DNA of 25,731 nt, taken from contig DVNC01000008.1 of the NCBI GenBank assembly GCA_018714685.1, positions 1 through 25,731 of the forward strand, written 5' to 3'. Below are positions 1 to 6,882 of the stretch, in pieces. The stretch comes from Scatocola faecipullorum (GTDB taxonomy: Bacteria; Pseudomonadota; Alphaproteobacteria; RF32; CAG-239). How positions within the stretch are numbered: position 1 is the stretch's first letter; each line of letters begins with the position of its first letter. The notes beneath the pieces are model-generated. The model was given only the letters and a program-made list of their open reading frames with translations, was not told where the DNA came from and ran no database searches. Both the position numbers and the translations under genes were made by a program.

Positions 1-40
1 AACACACGGCGCAGCCCAAACCAAGAACAGCTTTCATCAT
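1..40 (-). CDS. 5' end of cysteine-rich secreted protein (second copy of the start, partial)
   Basis: Read on the minus strand, 40-1 encodes the first 13 residues (MMKAVLGLGCAVC) of the gene that is complete at 24881-25684. It runs off the left end. If the contig is circular this is the same gene, not a second one. The ribosome-binding site GAGAGG lies just upstream, at 44-49. Confidence 0.85.
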   Translation of the reverse strand, partial: MMKAVLGLGCAVC

Positions 41-87
41 ACACCTCTCTATAACTGAAACCATACCTCTTACAGTATGTCATAATT
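1..87. repeat. 87-bp terminal direct repeat, left copy
   Basis: Positions 1-87 are identical to 25645-25731, the last 87 bases of the window. The repeat carries the ribosome-binding site and signal-peptide start of the minus-strand cysteine-rich gene and the -10 box of its promoter. Exact odd-length overlap at both contig ends is what a de Bruijn assembler leaves when a contig closes on itself (inference). Confidence 0.97.
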
Positions 88-102
88 ATATTATTGTGTC
101 AA
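74..102 (-). promoter_or_regulatory. Promoter of the cysteine-rich secreted protein operon
   Basis: On the minus strand a perfect TTGACA (102-97) is followed by a 17-base spacer and CATACT (79-74), a fair -10 box. It would start transcription about 30 bases before the start codon at 40. The -10 lies inside the terminal repeat but the -35 lies beyond it, so the gene copy at the right end has a full promoter only if the molecule is closed. Confidence 0.55.
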
Positions 103-178
103 TATTTAATGGGGCGGGATTTTATTTTTGGCTAAGAAGGGCAAATATTTTTATTTTGGCCGGGGAGTGTTTTTTGTC

Positions 179-207
179 TTGTTATTAGGCTGATAAATGC
201 TTATATA
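179..207 (+). promoter_or_regulatory. Candidate sodB promoter
   Basis: TTGTTA (179-184), a 17-base spacer and TATATA (202-207) lie about 30 bases before the chosen sodB start. The -10 matches consensus at five of six positions, the -35 at four. The leader would be short, about 24 bases. Confidence 0.4.
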
Positions 208-237
208 GATAGAGAATTATCAGTAAGGAGAATGAAT

Positions 238-810
238 ATGACTTTTGAATTACCGGAACTGCCGTATGCCAAAAATGCATTGGAACCCTATATTTCAGAA
301 AAGACAATGGAGTTTCATTACGGGAAACACCATAAAGCTTATGTCGATAATCTGAATAAGCTGGTTAAAGATACGGAATTTGAGAATATGTCTTTGGAAG
401 AAGTGATTAAAACTTCGGCCGGGCGGGCTGAATTCAGCGCTATTTTTAACAATGCGGCTCAGGCTTGGAATCATACGTTTTTTTGGAACTGTATGATGAA
501 AGACGGCGGTCAGGCACCTCAAGGCGAATTGAGGGCTAAGATTGACCGCGATTTCGGCAGTTATGAAAAATTCAAGGAAGAGTTTAAAAATGCCGCAACT
601 TCTCAATTCGGTTCGGGGTGGGCCTGGGTGGCAGAGGGTAAAGACGGCAAACTGACGGTTATGAAAACGTCGAATGCAGATACACCGTTGGCACACGGGT
701 TGAAACCGATTATAACCTGTGATGTTTGGGAGCATGCTTATTATCTGGATTATCAGAATCGCCGTCCGGATTTTGTAAGCACTTTTTTGGAACATTTGGT
801 TAAATATTAA
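238..810 (+). CDS. sodB: Iron superoxide dismutase
   Basis: Converts superoxide to oxygen and hydrogen peroxide, probably in the cytoplasm since no signal peptide is seen. Expected metal ligands are all present: His27 in FHYGKHH, His79 in WNHTFFW, and Asp162 and His166 in DVWEHAYY. Gln75, four residues before His79, is the position typical of iron rather than manganese enzymes, and GSGWAWV is the family's mid-C-terminal motif. Length is 190 residues, close to the roughly 193 of E. coli SodB. An upstream ATG at 232 is only one base from AAGGAG (225-230), whereas the ATG at 238 is seven bases away and gives the usual family N-terminus, so 238 is preferred. It stands alone, with its own promoter candidate and terminator. 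Confidence 0.96.
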   Translation: MTFELPELPYAKNALEPYISEKTMEFHYGKHHKAYVDNLNKLVKDTEFENMSLEEVIKTSAGRAEFSAIFNNAAQAWNHTFFWNCMMKDGGQAPQGELRAKIDRDFGSYEKFKEEFKNAATSQFGSGWAWVAEGKDGKLTVMKTSNADTPLAHGLKPIITCDVWEHAYYLDYQNRRPDFVSTFLEHLVKY

Positions 811-831
811 ATCTTTCGGGAAATAACGGAT

Positions 832-866
832 AATAAAGCCTGACGGAAACGGAGGGCTTTATTTTT
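832..866 (+). terminator. Terminator after sodB
   Basis: A 9-bp stem pairs 832-840 (AATAAAGCC) with 855-863, with a smaller CG stem and GAAA loop inside it. A T-rich tail follows at 862-866. Confidence 0.75.
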
Positions 867-942
867 GTCTGCACAGATTGGATTATTTAATTGCTTTTTA
901 ATAAATATGTGCTTAAATAACTGCAGATTTAAACGGTTTATA

Positions 943-971
943 TTGACTAATTTTGTCTAAAATGATAGAAT
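943..971 (+). promoter_or_regulatory. Promoter of the small gene pair 1004-1556
   Basis: TTGACT (943-948), a 17-base spacer and TAGAAT (966-971) each match consensus at five of six positions. The predicted transcript starts near 978, which favours the ATG at 1004 over any start further upstream. The spacer contains a copy of the recurring ATTTTGTCTA motif (950-959). Confidence 0.6.
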
Positions 972-1003
972 TAAGTAAAAGTAATAATCTCAGGAGAGCC
1001 GAT

Positions 1004-1192
1004 ATGAGTTATGAAAATGCACCTGTTGAATTGACCCACGGTCATTACTATACCTGCGGCGGTTTGCCGGCCGGAAGCCGTGAAGCCGAGGGCGATTTGA
1101 ATCAAACGCTGAAAGCTGTTGCGGCTTTGTTTAAAGCTCCGGAAGAAAAGCCCGTTAATTTTTCGATGATTGCCCGGGGCAGGGATTATTAG
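1004..1192 (+). CDS. Small hypothetical protein (62 aa)
   Basis: I do not recognise this protein. It is short and soluble, with no signal peptide or membrane segment. A Gly/His-rich stretch, THGHYYTCGGLPAG, is the most distinctive part, followed by a predicted helix around residues 30-45. The start is set by AGGAGA at 992-997, about six bases before the ATG, and by the promoter at 943-971. The stop lies four bases before the next ATG, so the two genes are probably co-transcribed and perhaps translationally coupled. It could also be the N-terminal part of one longer protein split by a frameshift (see findings). Confidence 0.6.
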   Translation: MSYENAPVELTHGHYYTCGGLPAGSREAEGDLNQTLKAVAALFKAPEEKPVNFSMIARGRDY

Positions 1193-1196
1193 TCAG

Positions 1197-1556
1197 ATGT
1201 CCGGCTATACGACTGAAAATAAGTTTGTGATTGCAGAGGGTGATGAAGGAGATTTGTATATTTTCCTTCAGGCTAAAAAGGAGCATCCGGATGAGCCGCG
1301 GGTAATCTATGACGGCTATGACCATGCTATTTTTATGCGCCGTCCCGAAGAACGGATTATTCTGGATTATATCCATCCTGAAGTGCGTGATCAACTGCGT
1401 AAGGCTCGTCGGGTTGTGATGGTTGAAACGATTTTGGAAAATATCAAAGAGAGCTATTACGCCGATATGCAAGTGGTAGATAAAATTCCGGTTGACTGGA
1501 GCAAGATAGGTCTGAAAACCTGGGAGGAAATTGTCCTCAAAGATAAGCAGGTCTAA
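1197..1556 (+). CDS. Hypothetical protein (119 aa)
   Basis: I do not recognise this protein. It is mixed alpha/beta and charged, with no membrane segment. Its middle (about residues 35-90) contains YDGYDHAIFMRR and a helical stretch, PEVRDQLRKARRVVMVE. The ATG at 1197 begins four bases after the stop of the upstream gene. The only ribosome-binding candidate, GCAGGGA at 1178-1184, is rather far away, which fits coupling to the upstream gene. A TTG start at 1170, overlapping the upstream gene, is the alternative. The 3' end runs into a hairpin terminator. Confidence 0.7.
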   Translation: MSGYTTENKFVIAEGDEGDLYIFLQAKKEHPDEPRVIYDGYDHAIFMRRPEERIILDYIHPEVRDQLRKARRVVMVETILENIKESYYADMQVVDKIPVDWSKIGLKTWEEIVLKDKQV

Positions 1557-1576
1557 AAAAGGACTTGCTTTTTTTT
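1545..1576 (+). terminator. Terminator overlapping the end of the 119-aa gene
   Basis: AAGCAGGTC (1545-1553) pairs with GACTTGCTT (1562-1570) with one G-T pair. A run of eight T follows to 1576. The left arm contains the last codons of the upstream gene. Confidence 0.75.
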
Positions 1577-1608
1577 CAAATATAGCCTATTACATTTTTT
1601 GTCTTAAC

Positions 1609-1684
1609 GGTCCCATCGTCTAGAGGCCTAGGACGCGGCCCTCTCAAGGCTGCAACACGGGTTCGAATCCCGTTGGGATCACCA
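1609..1684 (+). tRNA. tRNA-Glu (anticodon CTC)
   Basis: A full 76-base cloverleaf is visible. The acceptor stem GGTCCCA pairs with TGGGATC, the T arm is CACGGGTTCGAATCCCGTT, and the anticodon stem is 1636-1640 with 1648-1652. The seven-base loop CTCTCAA puts CTC at 1643-1645, decoding GAG. Discriminator A1681 and an encoded CCA (1682-1684) follow. A weak promoter, TTGCTT (1565-1570) and TATTAC (1588-1593), may lie just upstream. Confidence 0.97.
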
Positions 1685-1688
1685 ATAT

Positions 1689-1717
1689 AAACAGCGCTCT
1701 TTTTAGGGCGCTGTTTT
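1689..1717 (+). terminator. Terminator after tRNA-Glu
   Basis: An 11-bp stem pairs 1689-1699 (AAACAGCGCTC) with 1706-1716, with one G-T pair and a six-base loop. The right arm ends in TTTT. Confidence 0.8.
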
Positions 1718-1913
1718 GCTATGTAAACCAAGGCTTTTATCAAGTTCGGATGTTCGTTTTTTGAGAATGGTGTTTTGGGAGAATTTTTCGAACTTGTTTG
1801 CGAAAAAGTCTTTGTTTCTCAACATGTTACTTCGTTTTTTTTGTTTTAGATGTTATGGGATTTTTTAAGTCTATATTAATAAATTCTCTGTAGCATAAAC
1901 GTAGATTTAGTTA

Positions 1914-1919
1914 TATAAT
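1914..1919 (+). promoter_or_regulatory. -10 box upstream of the 166-aa gene
   Basis: A perfect TATAAT sits 18 bases before the start codon at 1937. I see no good -35 at the right distance. The leader would be only about ten bases. Confidence 0.3.
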
Positions 1920-1936
1920 GCTTTTAGGAATCATTA

Positions 1937-2437
1937 ATGTTAAAAATGTACCATTATTCAAAACATGGAAATACGGTTTTAAAAGATGGGTTGTTCGGTA
2001 TTAGAAAGAGCGGGAGAAGTTTAGCGCTGTATGCACATAGAGCGCAAACCGAAGAGCCCGAAAAAATTTATGAATGGCTGGATAGCACATTTCCGGGCAG
2101 AAGTCAGTCGGTGTCTTGTTTGACCGAAAAAATTGTATGGCAAGGAAACGATAAAGCGCTTAAATCAATAGTTGATGGCTGTGATTTATTTTCTTTTGAG
2201 TTAGAGCAGTTAGTCCAAGATGGTATAGTTACCGCAATTTGGTGTAAAAATGGTTCTGATGCAGGTGGCTACAATGAAAAATTTAAAAAAATTGGGTTAG
2301 GTGGTATTGATTATTCTCCGCTGACATGGGAAAAGAGTGATAGTTCAAAAGATTTGTTATTTGCTGTTGTTAGACACTATATGCTGGTGCTGAAAGATGG
2401 AGTTATTCCTCCTAGATATTTACAGAAAGAAAATTAA
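1937..2437 (+). CDS. Hypothetical protein (166 aa), possible ADP-ribosyltransferase-like fold
   Basis: Not assigned to a named family. The N-terminus MYHYSKHGN...VLKDGLFG resembles the His-x-Ser/Thr ... Leu-x-x-Gly-Leu opening of ADP-ribosyltransferase-fold proteins such as the DarT/DUF4433 group; this is an impression, not an alignment. No signal peptide or membrane segment. The C-terminal part carries RHYMLVLKDGVIPPRYL. The start is supported by AGGAA at 1926-1930 and a TATAAT at 1914-1919. It is the first gene after tRNA-Glu and opens an AT-rich patch unlike the flanking genes, which suggests transfer (inference). Confidence 0.6.
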   Translation: MLKMYHYSKHGNTVLKDGLFGIRKSGRSLALYAHRAQTEEPEKIYEWLDSTFPGRSQSVSCLTEKIVWQGNDKALKSIVDGCDLFSFELEQLVQDGIVTAIWCKNGSDAGGYNEKFKKIGLGGIDYSPLTWEKSDSSKDLLFAVVRHYMLVLKDGVIPPRYLQKEN

Positions 2438-2674
2438 AGCTAGTTTATTTATTTTTCAGTATGTTACGGGAATTAGAATTTCGTTAGGTTGAAAACTGAA
2501 AATATTTACGATTTTATTTTTTTACGTGGAAATAATTTTATTTTTAATTTGTATAAAATTGTCTATCTTATTAAAATTATTCGATAAAAATAATTGCAAA
2601 ATTGCTAATATATCGTATAAAAAAAGAGATTTATAATAGATAGCTTTATATATAAGGAAACTGTAAAAAATATC

Positions 2675-3322
2675 ATGCTGAAATGTTTAGTAAAATGGGT
2701 TTTTAATTTTATCATTGTCACTCTCTTATTCAATATATTTTATTATAATTTCTTTGAAAAGCCTTCTCTTGTATATTCTATTCAGAGTACCAAAATATCA
2801 GTTCCAGAACTCCAAACATCAAAGCACACATTGAAAGTTATGGTGGATAATGAACTAGTTCAAGATGTTTTTATTACAACATTAATATTGGAAAATAATA
2901 GCCCTGTTGTTTTAGAACGTTCTTTAGATAAAGAGAAAGATCCGCTTATGATTGTTAGTAATAATATAGAATTTGCACATATCGATAATTCTAAATCAAC
3001 AAAAACATCATATGTGAATCTAGTTGAAAATTCTGAAGGATTGCTTGTTAATTTTGATTTTTTAAATCCGAATGATCGTATATATATTAATCTTATTCAT
3101 AAGCAAGAGAATCAAGATTTTAAAGTTAAAGGGTCTTTTAAAGGAATAACAGAAGTAAAGAAAAAAACAGTATTTTCTTTGCTTGAATATGTCGAAAAAA
3201 ATCCTCGTATTTCAGGTGGAGTACTTATGGTACTACTAATTATTGGTCTTTTAGATTTAATTTATGCAATTTGTAGTTTAACCAATTTTGTGTATAACCA
3301 TATCAAGAAAAAGATAGGATAA
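2675..3322 (+). CDS. Hypothetical two-pass membrane protein (215 aa)
   Basis: Function unknown. A hydrophobic segment at about residues 8-27 and a second at about 182-205 flank a polar domain of roughly 150 residues rich in Asn, Ser and Lys. With both ends short, the middle domain is probably outside the cytoplasm. The C-terminus is a basic tail, IKKKIG. Base composition is strikingly AT-rich and codon use (AAA, ATT, TTT, AAT) differs from the housekeeping genes to either side, so recent acquisition is likely. The ATG at 2675 has only a distant AAGGAA (2655-2660), so the start is moderately sure. No partner gene is apparent. Confidence 0.65.
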   Translation: MLKCLVKWVFNFIIVTLLFNIFYYNFFEKPSLVYSIQSTKISVPELQTSKHTLKVMVDNELVQDVFITTLILENNSPVVLERSLDKEKDPLMIVSNNIEFAHIDNSKSTKTSYVNLVENSEGLLVNFDFLNPNDRIYINLIHKQENQDFKVKGSFKGITEVKKKTVFSLLEYVEKNPRISGGVLMVLLIIGLLDLIYAICSLTNFVYNHIKKKIG

Positions 3323-3515
3323 CATTATAGTTCTAATAAAAGAAAAAAGCATTATAATGAAAGAAGTGATGTAACAAAAGTAAAAAAATAAAAATTGAAA
3401 AATAGTTTATGAACATATCTATAATTTGAGATAGTTGTTTTTTATATTTAAAATTACGCATGTGTTAAGTTTTATCGCTCCAATTTGATGAAGAAAATGA
3501 GAGAATGTTTGGTTC

Positions 3516-3917
3516 TTGTTTAAAATTTGTTCTTCAAGTTATGTCGCTAATAGTCAGGATAATCTTTTTCAGATATTTAATGACTGGAAGTATAAAGAAG
3601 CTTTGAGAAACTTTCGCAGAACAGAGTTATCTTTTTTATGTGAACCGCATCCTGTGAAGTTAGATGGTTATAATTGTTCCAACCCTTGTATTTATGGGGC
3701 AAAGTTTAAATGGGACGAGGCTGATTTGGATTTTAGCTGGGCGTCATTGGAAACTATCGTGAAAGTAATCGAAACTTCGGAAATGCTGTCAGCCTATGCT
3801 GCAATGATTAAAATTTGTGTTCAGAAGTTTATGGAAGATGATGACTATTTTAATACAAAACATCCGGTTCCTTCAGAGTGTTTCATCGGTTCAACTGTTG
3901 GCTTTTGGGATATGTAA
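3516..3917 (+). CDS. Hypothetical protein (133 aa), TTG start or 5' frameshift
   Basis: Not recognised. The protein is soluble and mixed helical, with WDEADLDFSWASLETIVKV near the middle and a Cys- and aromatic-rich character. No ATG is available early in this frame: a stop lies at 3498-3500 and the only early start is TTG at 3516. An ATG at 3505 is in another frame. One extra A in the A-run at 3522-3525 would join it to this frame, reading MFGSCLKICSSS. The gene is therefore either read from TTG or carries a one-base slip (real or sequencing). It ends at a strong shared terminator. Confidence 0.55.
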   Translation: MFKICSSSYVANSQDNLFQIFNDWKYKEALRNFRRTELSFLCEPHPVKLDGYNCSNPCIYGAKFKWDEADLDFSWASLETIVKVIETSEMLSAYAAMIKICVQKFMEDDDYFNTKHPVPSECFIGSTVGFWDM

Positions 3918-3950
3918 GGTTGGAAAGCGGTAATTTGTATATCAGGTTTC

Positions 3951-3995
3951 ATCAATAAAAAAATCCTCTGTAAAACAGAGGATTTTTTTATTGAT
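3951..3995. terminator. Bidirectional terminator, perfect 20-bp inverted repeat
   Basis: Positions 3951-3970 are the exact reverse complement of 3976-3995, with a five-base loop TAAAA. A- and T-runs in the arms provide a U-tract in both directions. It separates the plus-strand gene ending at 3917 from the minus-strand acetyltransferase ending at 3998. Confidence 0.9.
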
Positions 3996-3997
3996 GT

Positions 3998-4591
3998 TTA
4001 TCTTATCCAGTTGATGTCTTTTTTTACGACTTTGGCTGGGTTTCCCGCGATCATCAGGTTATTTTCCGGAAATTTTTTGACGACGACACTTCCGGCGCCG
4101 ATTATACAGTCAGAGCCGATTTCAGAGTTTTTAAGAATTATTGCGCGCATTCCGATCCAGACGTGGTCTCCGATTATTACTTGTTGAGGATGGTTGGTAA
4201 TTTCTCCGGATTTGTTTATGATGTCATGCGCATCGTTGTCACGGATTGTAACGTCGGAAGCCAGCATGCAATCTTTGCCGAGGATTATTTTGCCGCCTTT
4301 TGAACAGAGGAAAGCTTTGTTTATCATGGAAGTATTCTGTCCGATTTTGACGTAACCTCCGTCCAGTATTTTTACCATGGAGTTTTTGATATAATTTTTG
4401 GAGCCTTCAAAAATGAAAGTTCCGCAGTTTCCTTCAATCCAGACGCTAAAGTCGGTGAAATCCGTCGGGGTATTGATGATGACTTTGTTGCAATTGCCGA
4501 TTATGGTCAACTCAAGTCCTTTAATCTTTTTTATTTTTTTACCGTTTTCATCAAGAAAGGTGATTTCATTATTTTGGCCGTGTACCTTCAT
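3998..4591 (-). CDS. Hexapeptide-repeat (left-handed beta-helix) acyltransferase
   Basis: Probably O-acetylates a sugar of a surface polysaccharide or oligosaccharide, in the manner of the LacA/NodL/CysE superfamily; the acceptor cannot be told. The last 100 residues hold typical hexapeptide coils (IILGKD, VIIGDHVWIG, IGSDCIIGAGSVVVKKF) and the closing IAGNPAKVVKK motif. Asn-Asp-x-His in RDNDAHDI provides the likely catalytic His. The first 90 residues form an Asn-rich beta-helical stretch. The longer frame opens at 4627 without a ribosome-binding site. The internal ATG at 4591 has AAAGGA seven bases upstream and is preferred, giving 197 residues. No other glycan gene is adjacent. Confidence 0.85.
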   Translation of the reverse strand: MKVHGQNNEITFLDENGKKIKKIKGLELTIIGNCNKVIINTPTDFTDFSVWIEGNCGTFIFEGSKNYIKNSMVKILDGGYVKIGQNTSMINKAFLCSKGGKIILGKDCMLASDVTIRDNDAHDIINKSGEITNHPQQVIIGDHVWIGMRAIILKNSEIGSDCIIGAGSVVVKKFPENNLMIAGNPAKVVKKDINWIR

Positions 4592-4695
4592 CGGGCGATC
4601 CTTTGTGTGAATTTTATTCTGAATCATTCTATATGAATGTTTGTAAAAAGCAGATTAATAATAAAAAAGATTATTTTCTTTTAGAAAAAATTATA

Positions 4696-4724
4696 TTGAA
4701 AGCATATACATTATATATTATAAT
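4696..4724 (+). promoter_or_regulatory. Strong promoter of the YwqK-like gene
   Basis: TTGAAA (4696-4701), a 17-base spacer and a perfect TATAAT (4719-4724). The transcript should begin near 4731, leaving a leader of about 30 bases. A short hairpin (AAAGCA/TGCTTT, 4727-4744) overlaps the start site. Confidence 0.65.
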
Positions 4725-4760
4725 GCAAAGCAGTAAAATGCTTTTGAAAGGCGGTATAAT

Positions 4761-5462
4761 ATGTCAGCAGCTAATTTTGCTTTTATAGCAGTTGTAAATA
4801 TGATGCTTCAACAGAGAAGAGCGGCGGAGGAACGTGCTCGTAGAGAAGCGAAAGAGCGTGCTTGGATAGAGCAGGAAACGGCTGAATATAACCGAATAAA
4901 AGAAAGTGCGTTGAAAAAGTCATCTGAGCCGGAAAAAGTTCTGGCAACTTATTCTAACGGGCAAGTTAAAGAGAAAAACGCATACGGTTATCATTATGAA
5001 TATTATGAAGACGGCAAGACAAAAAGTGTTACGAATGTTACCGGTACGATACAGGAATATGACGAGGAAGGAACGTTAAGACGGGAGTTTATTCCCTATG
5101 GCGGTGAATATATCTATGATTCATTGGGGCGTCTTATTAAGGAAAAAGACTCTTTGGGAGCAAAAGAATATTTTTACTATGGTGACAGTCATTGCAAAGA
5201 ACATGTGATAGTTAAAGACGAAACAGACGAAATAACCTCATATCGGCATCTGACAAAAGAAGGTCGGGACAACACGGAAGACTATTTGCACAGATTGGAG
5301 AAGATAAAACGTTTAAAGGATATTGTGGCAAAAAAATATGGCCGAGAAGAAGACAAAGACGGAAATGTTTCGTATGATATGACGAAAGACACTTCAAAAG
5401 GGAGCGTTTTAACTTTTAAAGACAGAATGTTGGCAAGAGTAAAAGAGGCATTTGAAAAATAA
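4761..5462 (+). CDS. YwqK/MORN_2-like repeat protein with N-terminal hydrophobic helix
   Basis: Residues 2-17 form a hydrophobic segment that could be a membrane anchor. A highly charged helix follows (about 18-55, many Arg, Glu, Ala), probably coiled coil. Residues about 60-155 are short beta-hairpin repeats of the type Tyr-x-x-Gly-x-x-(Lys/Arg) (YSNGQVKEK, YYEDGKTKSV, YDEEGTLRREF, YDSLGRLIKEK), as in YwqK or MORN_2 proteins. The C-terminus is helical and charged. YwqK-like proteins are sometimes called antitoxins, but no toxin gene is next to it and I would not assign that role. AAAGGCGG at 4747-4754 precedes the ATG at a good distance, with a strong promoter upstream. Confidence 0.75.
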   Translation: MSAANFAFIAVVNMMLQQRRAAEERARREAKERAWIEQETAEYNRIKESALKKSSEPEKVLATYSNGQVKEKNAYGYHYEYYEDGKTKSVTNVTGTIQEYDEEGTLRREFIPYGGEYIYDSLGRLIKEKDSLGAKEYFYYGDSHCKEHVIVKDETDEITSYRHLTKEGRDNTEDYLHRLEKIKRLKDIVAKKYGREEDKDGNVSYDMTKDTSKGSVLTFKDRMLARVKEAFEK

Positions 5463-5517
5463 ATACTATTTGTAAATTTTGAGGCAGACAGAACAAAACG
5501 GTTTGTCGGAATATCGG

Positions 5518-5544
5518 AACGGCACCTTGTTAAAGGTGCCGTTT
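5518..5544. terminator. Hairpin between convergent genes
   Basis: An 11-bp perfect stem AACGGCACCTT/AAGGTGCCGTT (5518-5528 with 5533-5543) with loop GTTA. The T tail is short, so termination efficiency is uncertain. It lies between the gene ending at 5462 and the minus-strand gene ending at 5567. Confidence 0.65.
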
Positions 5545-5566
5545 AAAAATGATAAATTCATCTGAA

Positions 5567-5950
5567 TTAATAGTTCAGCCAGATTATCTTGTTTTTTTGT
5601 TTCTTATTTGCTTTGAATACCTTATAGGAAAGGAAAAGCAACAGAATGCTCCAGCAGGCATAAAAAACAATGCCGCCGATGACCAGAGGATGTTCAAGTT
5701 TTTGAAATTTGGCGGCCGCATAGAAAAGGAGTATTGTGTTGGCAGCCAGCGGCCATAAATAAAAGCACATTATCCATCGAATGATGTTTTGATGTGTTTT
5801 GTAAGCGGCTATTGCTTCTTCGGTTTCTGCATACAAATAAGCATGTTGCTTTTCGTAAATGTCAATTACCGGATAGCGGCTTTCCTGCGGGGGTATGCCA
5901 AATCGAATTTGAAACAGGTCAATTGCCTGATTAATCGCTTGTTGTTCCAT
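5567..5950 (-). CDS. Hypothetical membrane protein (127 aa)
   Basis: Function unknown. A polar N-terminal third (about residues 1-52) precedes two hydrophobic segments at about 57-79 and 88-110, then a basic tail, KVFKANKKQKNK. By the positive-inside rule both ends would be cytoplasmic. The ATG at 5950 has no clear ribosome-binding site. A near copy of the recurring ATTTTGTCTA motif lies about 19 bases upstream (5969-5979, minus strand). The gene stands alone, converging on the YwqK-like gene and divergent from the alkyltransferase. Confidence 0.7.
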   Translation of the reverse strand: MEQQAINQAIDLFQIRFGIPPQESRYPVIDIYEKQHAYLYAETEEAIAAYKTHQNIIRWIMCFYLWPLAANTILLFYAAAKFQKLEHPLVIGGIVFYACWSILLLFLSYKVFKANKKQKNKIIWLNY

Positions 5951-6101
5951 AATGATATTTTTTAATGGTTAGACATAATACTTTATTATCGGTGTTATTT
6001 ATAGAATATATTTGTTTTTTTATCAAGGGTAATGGTGATGTGGCGGCTGTTTGGATTATACGGTTATAATTTTGATGATTTTTGAGCCGGTGAAAATATT
6101 C

Positions 6102-6129
6102 TTTACTGTAAATCGTAATTGTTTATGAT
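6102..6129 (+). promoter_or_regulatory. Candidate promoter of the alkyltransferase gene
   Basis: TTTACT (6102-6107), a 16-base spacer and TATGAT (6124-6129) lie about 64 bases before the start codon. The match is moderate. Confidence 0.3.
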
Positions 6130-6192
6130 GTTCGGAAAGGGAGAAAACGGACGAGACCGTTAGTTTGCTGATTTTGACGGGAGGAGAATAAC

Positions 6193-6732
6193 ATGTTTTA
6201 TAAAACAGATTATAATTCGCCGGTCGGCAATATTACTTTGGGAGCCGACGGAGAACATATTGTGGGGTTATGGATAAAAGGGCAAAAATATTTTGCCGAT
6301 ACGGTCAAGGAAAAAATGTTTCAAAATGATGATTTACCGGTGTTTCAGAAGGCGAAGAACTGGCTGGACAGGTATTTTCGCGGCGAAAAACCGGAAATTT
6401 CCGAACTGCCGCTGGCTCCGAAGGGCGGGGAGTTCAGGCAGATGGTTTGGAAGATTCTTTGTGAAATTCCTTCGGGACAGGTGTGGACCTACGGCGGGAT
6501 AGCCGCGATAATTGCTGCAAGAACGGGAAAGAAAACAATGTCAGCGCAGGCTGTCGGCGGTGCCGTCGGGCATAATCCGATTTCAATTATCATTCCCTGT
6601 CACCGGGTAGTAGGCAGCAACGGCAGTTTAACGGGATATGCCGGCGGTTTGGAAACCAAAATCAAATTGTTGGAGCTCGAAGGCGTTGATATGTCCGGCC
6701 TGTTTCGCCCACAAAAGGGGACCGCTTTATAG
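6193..6732 (+). CDS. ogt: Methylated-DNA-[protein]-cysteine S-methyltransferase
   Basis: Repairs O6-alkylguanine and O4-alkylthymine by moving the alkyl group irreversibly onto its own cysteine. The active-site motif IIIPCHRVVGSNG places the acceptor at Cys136. The DNA-binding helix-turn-helix region (FRQMVWKIL...GQVWTYGGIA, about residues 81-105) and AVGGAVGHNPI are typical of the family. Length, 179 residues, is normal for Ogt. GGAGGAG at 6180-6186 precedes the ATG at good spacing. No Ada-type regulatory domain is fused, so this is the stand-alone form; ogt and a generic MGMT name are equally acceptable. Confidence 0.93.
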   Translation: MFYKTDYNSPVGNITLGADGEHIVGLWIKGQKYFADTVKEKMFQNDDLPVFQKAKNWLDRYFRGEKPEISELPLAPKGGEFRQMVWKILCEIPSGQVWTYGGIAAIIAARTGKKTMSAQAVGGAVGHNPISIIIPCHRVVGSNGSLTGYAGGLETKIKLLELEGVDMSGLFRPQKGTAL

Positions 6733-6789
6733 GCTGCGGGTATTGGGCCGCGAATATCTTACAGGCTTTTATTGACAAAAATTAAAAGA

Positions 6790-6818
6790 TTGACTGTTGC
6801 TGAAAATTCGAATATACA
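6790..6818 (+). promoter_or_regulatory. Candidate promoter of the 6883-8558 gene pair
   Basis: TTGACT (6790-6795), a 17-base spacer and TATACA (6813-6818). A second TTGACA lies at 6772-6777 without a good -10. A variant of the recurring motif (ATTTGTCTAA, 6857-6866) lies between this promoter and the start codon. Confidence 0.4.
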
Positions 6819-6882
6819 AGTGATAAACAATTATTATCATGAGTGAAAGTATTATTTATTTGTCTAATTAACACTTATTCAG

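Noticed and set aside
1609..1936. tRNA-Glu as the attachment site of an integrated element
   Set aside because: No integrase is present and I found no second copy of the tRNA 3' end in the window. An inverted repeat CAAGTTCG/CGAACTTG (1741-1748, 1789-1796) is too short and too far apart to be informative.
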